Shown here: one piece after another, positions 26,047 through 33,860 of the stretch
Layout of the letters: each line of letters starts with the position of its first letter
Numbering within the stretch: the stretch's first letter is position 1
Origin: an uncultured Alphaproteobacteria bacterium
Lineage (GTDB): Bacteria; Pseudomonadota; Alphaproteobacteria; Rhodobacterales; Rhodobacteraceae
Direction: 5' to 3'
DNA: 34,017 nucleotides
Assembly: GCA_902596985.1 (NCBI GenBank)
Contig: CACJWR010000016.1
Location: forward strand, 1-34,017
The notes under the pieces: model-generated
Database searches by the model: none
Seen by the model: the letters and a program-made list of their open reading frames with translations, nothing else
Told to the model about the DNA's origin: nothing
Made by a program: the position numbers and the translations under genes

Positions 26047-26852
26047 AAAATATCCTTTCATGTATCCTTTTGCTCTCAGTTTTAGTAGCTTTATCAAGCT
26101 CTAATGTTTTCGCGGATAATATTATTATTCAATCATCTACTTCATTAAAAAATTCTGGATTTTATCGGTACCTTGCTCCTATTTTAAAACAAAATACGGG
26201 TGTTGAAATTAGGGTTGTCGCTGTTGGTACAGGACAGGCAATTAAGAATATGAAAAATTGTGACGGAGACGTTCTTATAACGCATGCGAAAAACGCGGAA
26301 CTTGAGTTTTTAAAAACTGGTTATGGATTAAAAAGGTTTGAGTTTATGTATAATAACTGGGTAATTGTTGGTCCCAGAAAAGCTAAAACAGAGATTGATA
26401 TTAGGGGTAATGAAATAAGAGAAATAATGGAAACGATTTATAATATAAAAGAGAAATTCATTTCCCGTGGCGATAATTCTGGGACTCATATGAAGGAGTT
26501 GTCTCTTTGGAGAGAGCTAGCTCTTGTGCCTGAGGAGTTTCCAAAAACTTGGTATCTAGAAACCGGCTCTGGGCAAGGAGCTACTTTAATGATTGCAAAT
26601 GAACTTGGAGCATTTACTATAACTGACACAGCAACTTGGTATTCCTTTAAGAGCAAAGGAGACTCAGAAATAGTTGGGTATGATAATAAAGATTTAAATA
26701 CTTACGCTATAACAACTGTAAACCCAAAGAAATGTAAAAACGTAAAATTCAGAGCAGTTGAAAAAATTGTTACCTTCTTGAAATCTGATAATGGAAAAAG
26801 TACTATTTCAAAGTTTAGATTAAATAACGCTAAAGCTTTTTTTCCTATATAA
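26043..26852 (+). CDS. tupA: Tungstate-binding periplasmic protein TupA
   Basis: 269-residue substrate-binding protein. The N-terminus is a signal peptide: one lysine, the hydrophobic ILSCILLLSVLVAL, then SSSNVFA with probable cleavage before DN. The mature part shows IIIQSSTSLKNSGFYRYL (the TTTS-like oxyanion-binding region), TGVEIRVVAVGTGQA, GDVLITHAKNAELEF, MYNNWVIVGP, FISRGDNSGTHMKELSLW, YLETGSGQGATLMIANELGA and FTITDTATW, all hallmark blocks of TupA-type proteins. It starts at TTG 26043 within the tupC stop (TTGA). Import of tungstate into a cell implies a tungsten or molybdenum enzyme elsewhere in the genome; none is encoded here. Confidence 0.92.
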   Translation: MKNILSCILLLSVLVALSSSNVFADNIIIQSSTSLKNSGFYRYLAPILKQNTGVEIRVVAVGTGQAIKNMKNCDGDVLITHAKNAELEFLKTGYGLKRFEFMYNNWVIVGPRKAKTEIDIRGNEIREIMETIYNIKEKFISRGDNSGTHMKELSLWRELALVPEEFPKTWYLETGSGQGATLMIANELGAFTITDTATWYSFKSKGDSEIVGYDNKDLNTYAITTVNPKKCKNVKFRAVEKIVTFLKSDNGKSTISKFRLNNAKAFFPI

Positions 26853-26855
26853 ATC

Positions 26856-26884
26856 TAAAAGTTGTCTAAATAGGACTACTTTTA
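26856..26884. terminator. Bidirectional hairpin between convergent tupA and amidase genes
   Basis: TAAAAGT-T-GTC and GAC-T-ACTTTTA form complementary arms (7 + 3 base pairs around one T-T mismatch) with a seven-base loop TAAATAG. The A-rich and T-rich ends would give U-rich tails in both directions. It sits exactly at the convergent 3' ends and overlaps the last amidase codons, as expected for a shared terminator. The stem is AT-rich, so strength is uncertain. Confidence 0.42.
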
Positions 26885-28266
26885 TTTACCGAAACTTTTT
26901 CCTCCAAAACCTTCGCAAAGGCTAGAAGTTTGTCCTCCTGCCTTGGCTTAGTCATTATTTGAATTCCTACAGGTAATCCATGACTAGAAAAGCCAACTGG
27001 AAGAGAAATAATTGGACACGAGCTCAAGGTCAGTGCAAATGTTATCGCAAACCAATCTATATATGTTTTACATGAGACCCCGTCTATTTCTTTTACAAAA
27101 GGAGTTTCAATATCAAACGGTAAAACGGAACAAGTTGGACAGATCAAAAAATCGTACTCTTCAAAAAATCTATCAACTTTTATAAAAAGGTCCTGCCGTA
27201 TTTTTTCTGCAGTTATTATTTCATCATTCGATGCCTCAAAACCAACCTCTATATTTTTTACAATATCCACCAGAATTTCATCTTTTTTACTCTTATAGAG
27301 ATCACCCAACATATAGGCCATTAATAAACCTCTTAATGTATGAAAACTTTCTATCGCACCATTAAAATCGGGTATATCACTTCCTACCTCACACCCAATA
27401 GTTTTTAGGTTAGGGACTACAGTTCTAAAGACCCTCCTTACCTCTTGTTCAACAGGGACCAAACCTAAGTCTTCCGTAACAGCTACCTTTGCCGGTAATT
27501 CAAAAGCATCAGCGGCTTCAAGAAAGGAACTGCATGTATGGTCAAAAGATAATGGATCAGTTTTGCAATAGCCAGACATAGCATCAAGCATTAGACCAAT
27601 GTCTTTCACACATCTTGCCAGAGGACCTTCGACCCACAGTGGGTCAAATCTATTATAACGTAAACCCCTGGGGACAACTCCTATACTAGGTCGTAAGCCA
27701 ACAATATTATTGAAACTAGCTGGAGTTCTAAGACTTCCACCTAAGTCATTACCTGTTGCAAGCCAAACCTGCTTTGTAGCTAAAGCAACTGAGGAACCTC
27801 CAGATGAACCACCGGCGATTTTATTTTTGTTAAAGGGGTTCTTTGTAACCCCGTATACTGGATTAAAGGTGTGTCCCCCTGCCCATTCTGGAACATTTGA
27901 TTTAGCCACAGGGAGTGCACCATTTTGTTCTAAGCGGGCAATTGTTGAGTCTGATTTCGATGGAATATTGTTACTAAATATTTTTGAGCCAAATGTAGTG
28001 GGAACTCCTGCTACATCATTGTAATCCTTAACTGCTATAGGTAATCCTAAAAGGCTTTTTTTGTTTTGCCTCTCACTATCAATATTGATAATTTTTGCTT
28101 TTGTGAGAGCCTTATCATAAAAAGTGTAGGGTAGCGCATTAACTTGTTCATCCACTTCTAAATGCCTTTCTTGTGAGGCTTTTAAAAGCTCAGAACTGCT
28201 TACTTCCTTTGTTCTAATTAAATCCACTGCTTCAAAAGCATATTTGTCTATTAACTCATTTCCCAT
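26866..28266 (-). CDS. Amidase signature family hydrolase
   Basis: 466-residue amidase of the Ser-cisSer-Lys class. The catalytic lysine is in LPIAVKDYNDVAGVPTTFGS, the cis-serine in IAGGSSGGSSVALA, and the nucleophilic serine in GNDLGGSLRTPASFNNIVGL, followed by RPSIGVVP. CPTCSVLPFD and SLPVGFSSHGLPVGIQIM near the C-terminus complete the family pattern. ATG 28266 follows AGGG by seven bases. It is the last gene of a five-gene minus-strand run, ten bases after the short-chain dehydrogenase gene. It differs from GatA in having no GatB/GatC partners nearby, so an amide- or carbamate-hydrolysing catabolic or tailoring role is more likely; the substrate is unknown. Confidence 0.9.
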   Translation of the reverse strand: MGNELIDKYAFEAVDLIRTKEVSSSELLKASQERHLEVDEQVNALPYTFYDKALTKAKIINIDSERQNKKSLLGLPIAVKDYNDVAGVPTTFGSKIFSNNIPSKSDSTIARLEQNGALPVAKSNVPEWAGGHTFNPVYGVTKNPFNKNKIAGGSSGGSSVALATKQVWLATGNDLGGSLRTPASFNNIVGLRPSIGVVPRGLRYNRFDPLWVEGPLARCVKDIGLMLDAMSGYCKTDPLSFDHTCSSFLEAADAFELPAKVAVTEDLGLVPVEQEVRRVFRTVVPNLKTIGCEVGSDIPDFNGAIESFHTLRGLLMAYMLGDLYKSKKDEILVDIVKNIEVGFEASNDEIITAEKIRQDLFIKVDRFFEEYDFLICPTCSVLPFDIETPFVKEIDGVSCKTYIDWFAITFALTLSSCPIISLPVGFSSHGLPVGIQIMTKPRQEDKLLAFAKVLEEKVSVNKSSPI

Positions 28267-28276
28267 ATTTTGGCCC

Positions 28277-28981
28277 TTAGCTATTGTTAAATTCTATAAC
28301 TTTTTTCATTTGGGATACATTTATTTCATCAAAAACCATGCCTTTCTCTTCATCTAGCAAATAATTTACTAATTTTGCTATATCATATGGCTCAATAGCA
28401 TTATCTTCACTTTTCCCGGGCCGAAAATTTTTATCATCAAAAAATTTTCCTCTTACCATACCTGGATTTATTACTGTAACGAATATATTATTCTTTGCTG
28501 TTTCCTCTCTGATTGATTGAGCAAACCCGCGCAAACCAAATTTTGTAGCCGAATAAACAGATCCTTTTTGCCTTCCCTTTAGGCCGGCTTCAGAACCAAT
28601 TAATATTAATTTTCCACTATCTATTTTCTTTAAATGAGGTAACACGACCTTCGCTGATACGATAACAGAAAGTAAGTTAACATCTAGCATGGCTTTTATT
28701 TTCGATAAAGAAAAGTTCTCTATATTGGAAAATTCTCCAACCCCGGCGCAATGCACCAAACAAAAAATCTCTTCATTATTCCTTACAATGTTTGACAGTG
28801 TCGCCTCTAGTAGTTCAGTATTTTGAAGATCTAGAATATGATGAATATAGTTTTCTTTTTTTTCATCCAAAGAAGTAACTTTTCTACCTATACCTATCAC
28901 AGAAAAACCACTGTTAAGCAAAAGTGTTGATACAGCCTCTCCAATTGTGCCGGTCGATCCTATAACAATGACTTTTTTAAT
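28277..28981 (-). CDS. Short-chain dehydrogenase/reductase, apparent ATT start
   Basis: 234-residue SDR. The nucleotide-binding KVIVIGSTGTIGEAV lies at the N-terminus, then LVHCAGVGE (NNAG equivalent), the serine in ILIGSEAG, YSATKFGLRGFAQ (Tyr-x-x-x-Lys active site) and INPGMVRG. The shortest standard start (TTG 28921) would remove the Rossmann glycine motif. The frame extends unbroken to the stop of the preceding gene at 29002-29000 with no ATG, GTG or TTG before the motif. ATT 28981 has AGGAG exactly five bases upstream and gives a normal SDR N-terminus, so I assign it as start. It lies 18 bases after the radical SAM gene. The substrate is unknown. Confidence 0.82.
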   Translation of the reverse strand: MKKVIVIGSTGTIGEAVSTLLLNSGFSVIGIGRKVTSLDEKKENYIHHILDLQNTELLEATLSNIVRNNEEIFCLVHCAGVGEFSNIENFSLSKIKAMLDVNLLSVIVSAKVVLPHLKKIDSGKLILIGSEAGLKGRQKGSVYSATKFGLRGFAQSIREETAKNNIFVTVINPGMVRGKFFDDKNFRPGKSEDNAIEPYDIAKLVNYLLDEEKGMVFDEINVSQMKKVIEFNNS

Positions 28982-28986
28982 GCTAT

Positions 28987-28991
28987 CTCCT
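28987..28991 (-). promoter_or_regulatory. Shine-Dalgarno deciding an ATT start
   Basis: AGGAG on the minus strand, five bases before ATT 28981-28979. It is the only good ribosome binding site in this gap and supports initiation at ATT for the short-chain dehydrogenase. Confidence 0.6.
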
Positions 28992-28999
28992 AATTTTTC

Positions 29000-29989
29000 T
29001 CAACCACAAGAAAAGAACTTTCTTGCGTCACTATACTTCATAAGCTCTGATCGACAATATTCATTCATCTCATTTTCTATCGACTGATCGTAAGAAATGA
29101 TACCTTTATCATTTGATCTTAAAAATGATAATTCTTCGCTATTTGGATAGTATTGGAGTAATTTATTGAAAAAACTTTTAGGAAATCTTAGCGATCCAAA
29201 AGAAACAGAATGGATGTTTTCCTCTTTGATTTCTTTAAAGATATTTGCAAATAACTCAGCGTATTGATCCTTCCAATTATTACAATATATTAATGGATCG
29301 AATCTCAATCCAATCCTCCATCCTTTATTTGCTAAGTATTTAATATTTTTTATACGGGCAGAAACTGACGGAGCTTTTTTGTCTAAAATCTGTGCTAGAG
29401 GCTCCGGCATAAGACTATATGCTACAATACAATTTGTTAGTGGATCATGCTTTCTGAATACCGTGTTATTGATACTTTTTGTCCTTATTTCGAATAGGGC
29501 CTTTTTATACCGACTAAAAAAGGGAATAAAATCATTTATGAAATTTGTTATTGGTTCCATAGCCAAAGAGTCGCAATCATAGCCCGTAAAAAACGTCATT
29601 TTTTTTTCTTTATGTCTTTTTATAGTCTTTTCGATTTCATTCTGATAGTCATGAAAATTTACAAAGACTAGATAATTTGCTGAATTATACATGCCTTGTA
29701 AAAAACAATAAGAGCAATCGTATAAGCAGTTGTACATGTGAGAGAAATAATAATTGTTTTGATCTCCAATACCAAATCCCTTGGGGGCATCAAGAACAAA
29801 TCCTTTTTGTTTTTTTGCGAGAATTAAAGCAGGGTTTGTTTTCTGAATCCTAAAATTCTGGTTTGATGGATTAAATACCTCTCCAAATCTTTTGATATTT
29901 GTAACTTTTGCGTGTCTAAACTTTGAAATAATTTCTTGCGCTTTTTTAGTACCTATTATTTCATCTTCTACGTAAATAGTGTCAACCAT
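29000..29989 (-). CDS. Spore photoproduct lyase-like radical SAM protein
   Basis: 329-residue radical SAM protein related to spore photoproduct lyase. The iron-sulfur cluster motif is NCLYDCSYCFLQG with C88, C92 and C95 (C-x3-C-x2-C), matching the SPL form 'CxxxCxYCYLQ'. FFTGYDCDSLAMEPITNF, FEIRTKSIN and the later GLRFDPLIY also follow the SPL family order. An additional cysteine (C139) lies close to where the hydrogen-donor cysteine of Bacillus SPL is found, though not at the same offset. ATG 29989 is three bases after the nucleosidase stop. SPL reverses a UV thymine dimer in spores; this organism shows no sign of sporulation, so the target may be another photolesion or a different nucleoside substrate. 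Confidence 0.85.
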   Translation of the reverse strand: MVDTIYVEDEIIGTKKAQEIISKFRHAKVTNIKRFGEVFNPSNQNFRIQKTNPALILAKKQKGFVLDAPKGFGIGDQNNYYFSHMYNCLYDCSYCFLQGMYNSANYLVFVNFHDYQNEIEKTIKRHKEKKMTFFTGYDCDSLAMEPITNFINDFIPFFSRYKKALFEIRTKSINNTVFRKHDPLTNCIVAYSLMPEPLAQILDKKAPSVSARIKNIKYLANKGWRIGLRFDPLIYCNNWKDQYAELFANIFKEIKEENIHSVSFGSLRFPKSFFNKLLQYYPNSEELSFLRSNDKGIISYDQSIENEMNEYCRSELMKYSDARKFFSCG

Positions 29990-29992
29990 GGT

Positions 29993-30823
29993 TCATCTCA
30001 ACAGATTATCTGAAAATTTCTTTAAAATTTGAGAAGCTGTCATTTTTTGTCTAATCTCATCTAATGGATTTCTCAGCGGAAATCTAGCTTGCCATTGAGT
30101 CAAGTATTTTCGCAGAGTTACCTTTTGACTAAATGTAAATTTATTCTGCAAACATATTTCATCAAAATATTTGGGATCTCTTAGTTGTAGAAAGAGCATT
30201 TTCTGTAAAGCGAGTAAATTTTCCAAAACTTTTTCTATGAATTGAATTTGTTTGGAAACTAGTATTTCGACCCTGTGTTTGTCGATTTTAGATAAGTCTG
30301 TTCCAGGTATATCTGAAATTATTTTCAAAACAGATACAAGCTCATAAGGTGCAATTTTTTTTGCAAAGCTAAAGAAACCATAACCCTCCATATCGTAAAC
30401 GCCATCATTTTCGAAAATTTTTTCAGGATTGTTGACCGTTATCAAATTACAGCGTTCAATATTATTATTCTTAAATGCGGAGGGTGACGGATAATAGTTA
30501 TCTTGAAAATCACTTGATGTTATTTTATCTATTTGGATAAGCTCTCCAACCTTAAAGTTTCGGCTTCCACCTATTCCAAAATTGATCCATATAGTATTAT
30601 ATGAGGCATCGCTTTTTACATGTAAATAAGTTGTAGCTGCAACCGCATTTAATTGTCCGATCCCTGAAAGAATAAGCCACATATCAAAATCTTTATTTTT
30701 ATAAACTGGGAAAGGCGTAGTTGCTACCCTCTTCATGGCATAGTTTTTTATTATTTCCTCAGCTTCTCCTTTTAACGCAATCACCCACCTAACAGATACT
30801 CCTTCAAAATTTTTTTCAATCAC
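29993..30823 (-). CDS. Nucleoside phosphorylase/MTA-SAH nucleosidase-like protein
   Basis: 276-residue protein of the purine nucleoside phosphorylase/MTA nucleosidase superfamily. VIALKGEAEEII matches the 'AMEEE' strand with its catalytic glutamate. LILSGIGQLNAVAATTYL, INFGIGGSRNFKVGELIQI and YDMEGYGFFSFAKK (ribose-binding Met-Glu) lead to LKIISD with the catalytic aspartate. About 85 residues beyond the core form a probably helical C-terminal extension with no recognised domain. GTG 30823 shares a base with the glycosyltransferase stop (TAGTG); TTG 30838 is the alternative. Three bases separate it from the SPL-like gene. The substrate could be a 5'-deoxy- or modified nucleoside; not determinable from sequence. 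Confidence 0.75.
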   Translation of the reverse strand: MIEKNFEGVSVRWVIALKGEAEEIIKNYAMKRVATTPFPVYKNKDFDMWLILSGIGQLNAVAATTYLHVKSDASYNTIWINFGIGGSRNFKVGELIQIDKITSSDFQDNYYPSPSAFKNNNIERCNLITVNNPEKIFENDGVYDMEGYGFFSFAKKIAPYELVSVLKIISDIPGTDLSKIDKHRVEILVSKQIQFIEKVLENLLALQKMLFLQLRDPKYFDEICLQNKFTFSQKVTLRKYLTQWQARFPLRNPLDEIRQKMTASQILKKFSDNLLR

Positions 30824-31659
30824 TATTCTGCTTCCCAATACTTCTGTTTTTCTAAATACTTTTTGTAAGTAAATGTATTTGATCTCTTCTTCGCTCCTTG
30901 TATTAATATTTTAATTTTCTTTAGTAGCATACTCTTTGTTAACTGTCGCTGCCATTCATCCAAAACTGCCGACCTTAACAAGTTTTCTAATGCTTGAACT
31001 CTAAACCTATCCATGCCCCAGTACTTTTTTGATAATTGATCTTTATGCCCACCATTTTTAATTGTAAGTTTTTGATCAACAAAATTTACTGGATATTTAC
31101 AGCAAAACCGCAACCAAAAATCATAATCTTCACAAACGTCTAAAGACTCATCGAAAAGTCCAATATTATCGAAAACCTTTTTTTTAATAAGTACACTACT
31201 TGGAGAAATACAACAAAGTGGTAAGCAATTTTCAAAAATAAAACCCCCTCGTTTTTTATGAATTTCCTTCTGATTAAAAAAAATCTTATTTCTGTACCAT
31301 ATTTCGTCAGTGTGGGATAAATCAGCAGATAATTTATCTCTAGAAATACTCTTAACTTGTTCTTCAAGCTTGCGTTTGTGCCATTGATCGTCTGAGTCTA
31401 AAAAAGCGATCCAATTACCTGATGCCTCTCGGATTCCTAAATTTCTGGCTGCACTTACGCCCTGCTTTTTCTGGATTAATATCTTTACGGACTTAAAGTG
31501 CTTAGCAACCATTTCCGTGGTGTTATCCCCAGAGTTATTATCTACTAGAATGATCTCTAACGGTTGAAAAGTCTGACTTGAAATAGATTTAATTGCCTCT
31601 AATACAAAATCCACTCTATTGAATGTAGGAACTACTACCGAAACGTTAAAGCCTTCCAT
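30823..31659 (-). CDS. Family 2 glycosyltransferase
   Basis: 278-residue GT-A fold glycosyltransferase. VSVVVPTFNRVDFVLEAIKS opens the nucleotide-sugar domain; SQTFQPLEIILVDNNSGDNT, GVSAARNLGIREA and WIAFLDSDDQWHKRKLEEQV (the DxD-type metal site) follow, and CEDYDFWLRFC supplies the acidic catalytic segment. No membrane segment remains once the start is set at ATG 31659; the longer frame to 31752 adds 31 unconserved hydrophobic residues. AGAGG lies about 12 bases upstream, a rather long spacing. It heads the five-gene minus-strand run. The donor and acceptor sugars are unknown. A lone glycosyltransferase ahead of a nucleosidase and a radical SAM gene is unusual. Confidence 0.88.
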   Translation of the reverse strand: MEGFNVSVVVPTFNRVDFVLEAIKSISSQTFQPLEIILVDNNSGDNTTEMVAKHFKSVKILIQKKQGVSAARNLGIREASGNWIAFLDSDDQWHKRKLEEQVKSISRDKLSADLSHTDEIWYRNKIFFNQKEIHKKRGGFIFENCLPLCCISPSSVLIKKKVFDNIGLFDESLDVCEDYDFWLRFCCKYPVNFVDQKLTIKNGGHKDQLSKKYWGMDRFRVQALENLLRSAVLDEWQRQLTKSMLLKKIKILIQGAKKRSNTFTYKKYLEKQKYWEAE

Positions 31660-31763
31660 GAACCAACATACCTCTTTACAGGAGTACAATATACCGTGTC
31701 TACTAAACCATATTATTTGAATGAAAAGTAGTATTGCAATAGGCATGCTCACTGTCTCCCTTT

Positions 31764-31769
31764 AGGAGG
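31764..31769 (+). promoter_or_regulatory. Strong Shine-Dalgarno for a TTG start
   Basis: AGGAGG, a full match to the ribosome-binding core, eight bases before TTG 31778. It fixes the start of the VTT membrane protein. Confidence 0.6.
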
Positions 31770-31777
31770 GGTGAAAT

Positions 31778-32440
31778 TTGAGACGATTTTTGGGTTATAT
31801 ATCGCTAGCTTTAACTTTTTCGTTGGTTCTTTATGCTCTTGACGGGTTATCACTAAAAAAGTTTTTAGATATAAAAAACGAAATTGAATACACTTGCAAC
31901 AAATATCCAACTATATGCAAAAGTCTCTTTTCCTTTCTTTACATAATTGTCGTTTCTGCTTCCATACCATTAGCAACAATTCTTTCCGTATTTTCAGGAA
32001 TACTATTCGGCGTTTTTCAGGGAACTTTATTATCAACTTTATCTGCTACAGTTGGAGCGATATTAAGTTTTATCTTGGTACGCTACTTTCTAAAAAGTTT
32101 TATAAATAATCAAAGCACAGCTTCTTTTGATACGTTTCAAAAAATGTTTATAAAAAATGGTGTGTTCTATTTGTTCGCGATTAGAATGATACCTATCTTT
32201 CCATTTTATCTGGTTAATATCTTTATGGCCTTTACCCCAATAAAAGTCATTCCGTATAGCATTGTAACATTCATAGGTATTACTCCCATGACCATAATCT
32301 ATGTTTACTTTGGATCTCAAATAAACAAAATAAGTCATATTTCTGAAATTTTATCTCCACAAATATTAATCATTTTTTGTCTTATAGGCCTGACCCCTCT
32401 TATTTTACGTTTTGTGTTTAATTATTTTTTTAAAAAGTAA
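31778..32440 (+). CDS. VTT-domain (TVP38/TMEM64, DedA-like) membrane protein
   Basis: 220-residue integral membrane protein. It opens with the hydrophobic FLGYISLALTFSLVLYALDG. A second segment (SLFSFLYIIVVSASIPLATI) leads to the VTT core: SVFSGILFGVFQGTLLSTLS, then ATVGAILSFILVRYFLKS. RMIPIFPFYLVNIFMAFTPI and VTFIGITPMTIIYVYFGSQI form the second half of the reentrant domain, and a last helix precedes the KK end. The family includes DedA proteins and eukaryotic TMEM41/VMP1, with proposed roles in lipid scrambling or membrane homeostasis. TTG 31778 is fixed by AGGAGG. It is the first gene of the last plus-strand group, 61 bases before the FAD oxidoreductase. Confidence 0.88.
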   Translation: MRRFLGYISLALTFSLVLYALDGLSLKKFLDIKNEIEYTCNKYPTICKSLFSFLYIIVVSASIPLATILSVFSGILFGVFQGTLLSTLSATVGAILSFILVRYFLKSFINNQSTASFDTFQKMFIKNGVFYLFAIRMIPIFPFYLVNIFMAFTPIKVIPYSIVTFIGITPMTIIYVYFGSQINKISHISEILSPQILIIFCLIGLTPLILRFVFNYFFKK

Positions 32441-32501
32441 AAATTGCTTTGCCTCACAAATCTTTTTATTGGACAATGCCGTATGACTACGTTGTACTAC
32501 A

Positions 32502-33860
32502 ATGGAAATTAGAGAACCTGAGAGATTAACCCCTGTTGTGGGTGAAGCAGATGTTATCGTTGTTGGTTCTGGCCCAGGGGGACTATCCGCAGCAATTGCA
32601 GCTGCCAGAGCTGGTGTGAGTGTTATACTCATCGAGCGATTTGGGTGCTTTGGGGGTAACATAACGTCAGTTGGAGTAGAGGGCTTCGCCTGGTATCGCC
32701 ATGAGAAAACCGTAGAGGCTGGTGGATTAGCTTTTGAATATGAACAAAGAGCAATAGAAAGTAATGCAGCAGTACCTGAGTCTCAATCGAAAAGTTATGA
32801 GATTGATAGTGAGGGGTTTAAGGTGGTAGCAGATGATCTTGTTTTAGAGGCGGGTGTCCGGCCAATGCTACATCGCGCCTTCTGTGCTCCTATTTTAGAA
32901 GGTGAAGAAATAAAAGGCGTGATTACGGAATCTAAAGCCGGCAGGGAAGCAATTATTGGCAAAATTATTATTGACGCAACTGGTGATGCCGACGTAGCTA
33001 GGCGTAGTGGAGTAAAAGTCTTCAAAAATAAAAAAGAGGACATGATATCTGCCTCCGTTATGTTTCATATGTCTGGTGTAAATAAAGAAGAGTTTATGAA
33101 TGAAATAGCGCGTGATCCACAAAAATATAGCGATTGGAGTGATAAGAATTGGCAGGTGCAAACATCTGGGAAAGAAGATGACATGTTTTCACCTTTTCTT
33201 CGCAAACCATTTGAAAAGGCGAAAGATTCTGGCTTGATTGATAGTGACTTGCAAACAATTTCCGGAACATGGGGAGCAATACATGATACGGGCGAACTAA
33301 CTTATCTAAACCTGGTTCATCTTAATGGGATAGATGGCACTGATCCCGAAAGTTTAACTAAGGGTGAAATAGAGGGGAGAAAAGCAGCTTTAGAAGCTAT
33401 AGCTGCTTTGAAGGAATATATGCCTGGATGTTCGGCTGGCAAGTTACGAAACTTTGGAATGACAATTGGTATTAGAGATACGTATAAAATAGATTCTGTA
33501 TACAACCTCTCAGATGAAGATGTCAAAAATGAGTGCAGGTTTGAAGACAGTGTTGGAATATACCCTGAGTTTATAGACGGTTTCGGAGTTCTAGTGCTGC
33601 CCACCACGGGTAGGTATATGCATATTCCATATCGATCTTTGCTTCCCAAAAATATAAAAGGATTACTGGTTGTTGGAAGAGCTATAGGGGGAAGTAATAT
33701 CGCACATGCTGCAACTAGAAATATGGCCTGCTGCACAGTTACCGGTCAAGGAGCAGGAGTAGCCGCTGCCGAGACGATAAAGAATAAAACATCCCTGAAT
33801 AGCTTGAATATTTCAAATGTTCAAAAACTTCTTAGCAACCAGAATGTAAGGGTTTTTTAA
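32502..33860 (+). CDS. FAD-dependent oxidoreductase (FAD_oxidored family)
   Basis: 452-residue flavoprotein. ADVIVVGSGPGGLSAAIAAA (GSGPGG at 22-27) is the dinucleotide-binding fold, followed by an acidic end of the second strand (ILIERFGCFGGN) and TSVGVEGF. IIIDATGDADVARRSG and GLLVVGRAIGGSNIAHAATR near the C-terminus, with TGQGAGVAAAE, are typical of the FAD_oxidored (PF12831-like) group that includes ring- and side-chain-oxidising enzymes. No signal peptide is seen and ATG 32502 is preceded by no clear SD. It abuts the next gene directly (TAA then TTG). The substrate is unknown; adjacency suggests a role with the downstream hydrolase. Confidence 0.82.
   Translation: MEIREPERLTPVVGEADVIVVGSGPGGLSAAIAAARAGVSVILIERFGCFGGNITSVGVEGFAWYRHEKTVEAGGLAFEYEQRAIESNAAVPESQSKSYEIDSEGFKVVADDLVLEAGVRPMLHRAFCAPILEGEEIKGVITESKAGREAIIGKIIIDATGDADVARRSGVKVFKNKKEDMISASVMFHMSGVNKEEFMNEIARDPQKYSDWSDKNWQVQTSGKEDDMFSPFLRKPFEKAKDSGLIDSDLQTISGTWGAIHDTGELTYLNLVHLNGIDGTDPESLTKGEIEGRKAALEAIAALKEYMPGCSAGKLRNFGMTIGIRDTYKIDSVYNLSDEDVKNECRFEDSVGIYPEFIDGFGVLVLPTTGRYMHIPYRSLLPKNIKGLLVVGRAIGGSNIAHAATRNMACCTVTGQGAGVAAAETIKNKTSLNSLNISNVQKLLSNQNVRVF

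Noticed and set aside
26866-28266. Glutamyl-tRNA amidotransferase subunit GatA
   Set aside because: There is no gatB or gatC beside it, and the operon context is unrelated to translation; a general amidase call is safer.
28277-28921. SDR starting at TTG 28921
   Set aside because: It removes the glycine-rich nucleotide-binding motif that is encoded in frame just upstream; the ATT start with AGGAG explains the full domain.
31660-31752. Hydrophobic N-terminal extension of the glycosyltransferase, which could look like a membrane anchor
   Set aside because: The family domain starts directly after ATG 31659, and the extension would occupy most of the shared divergent intergenic region.
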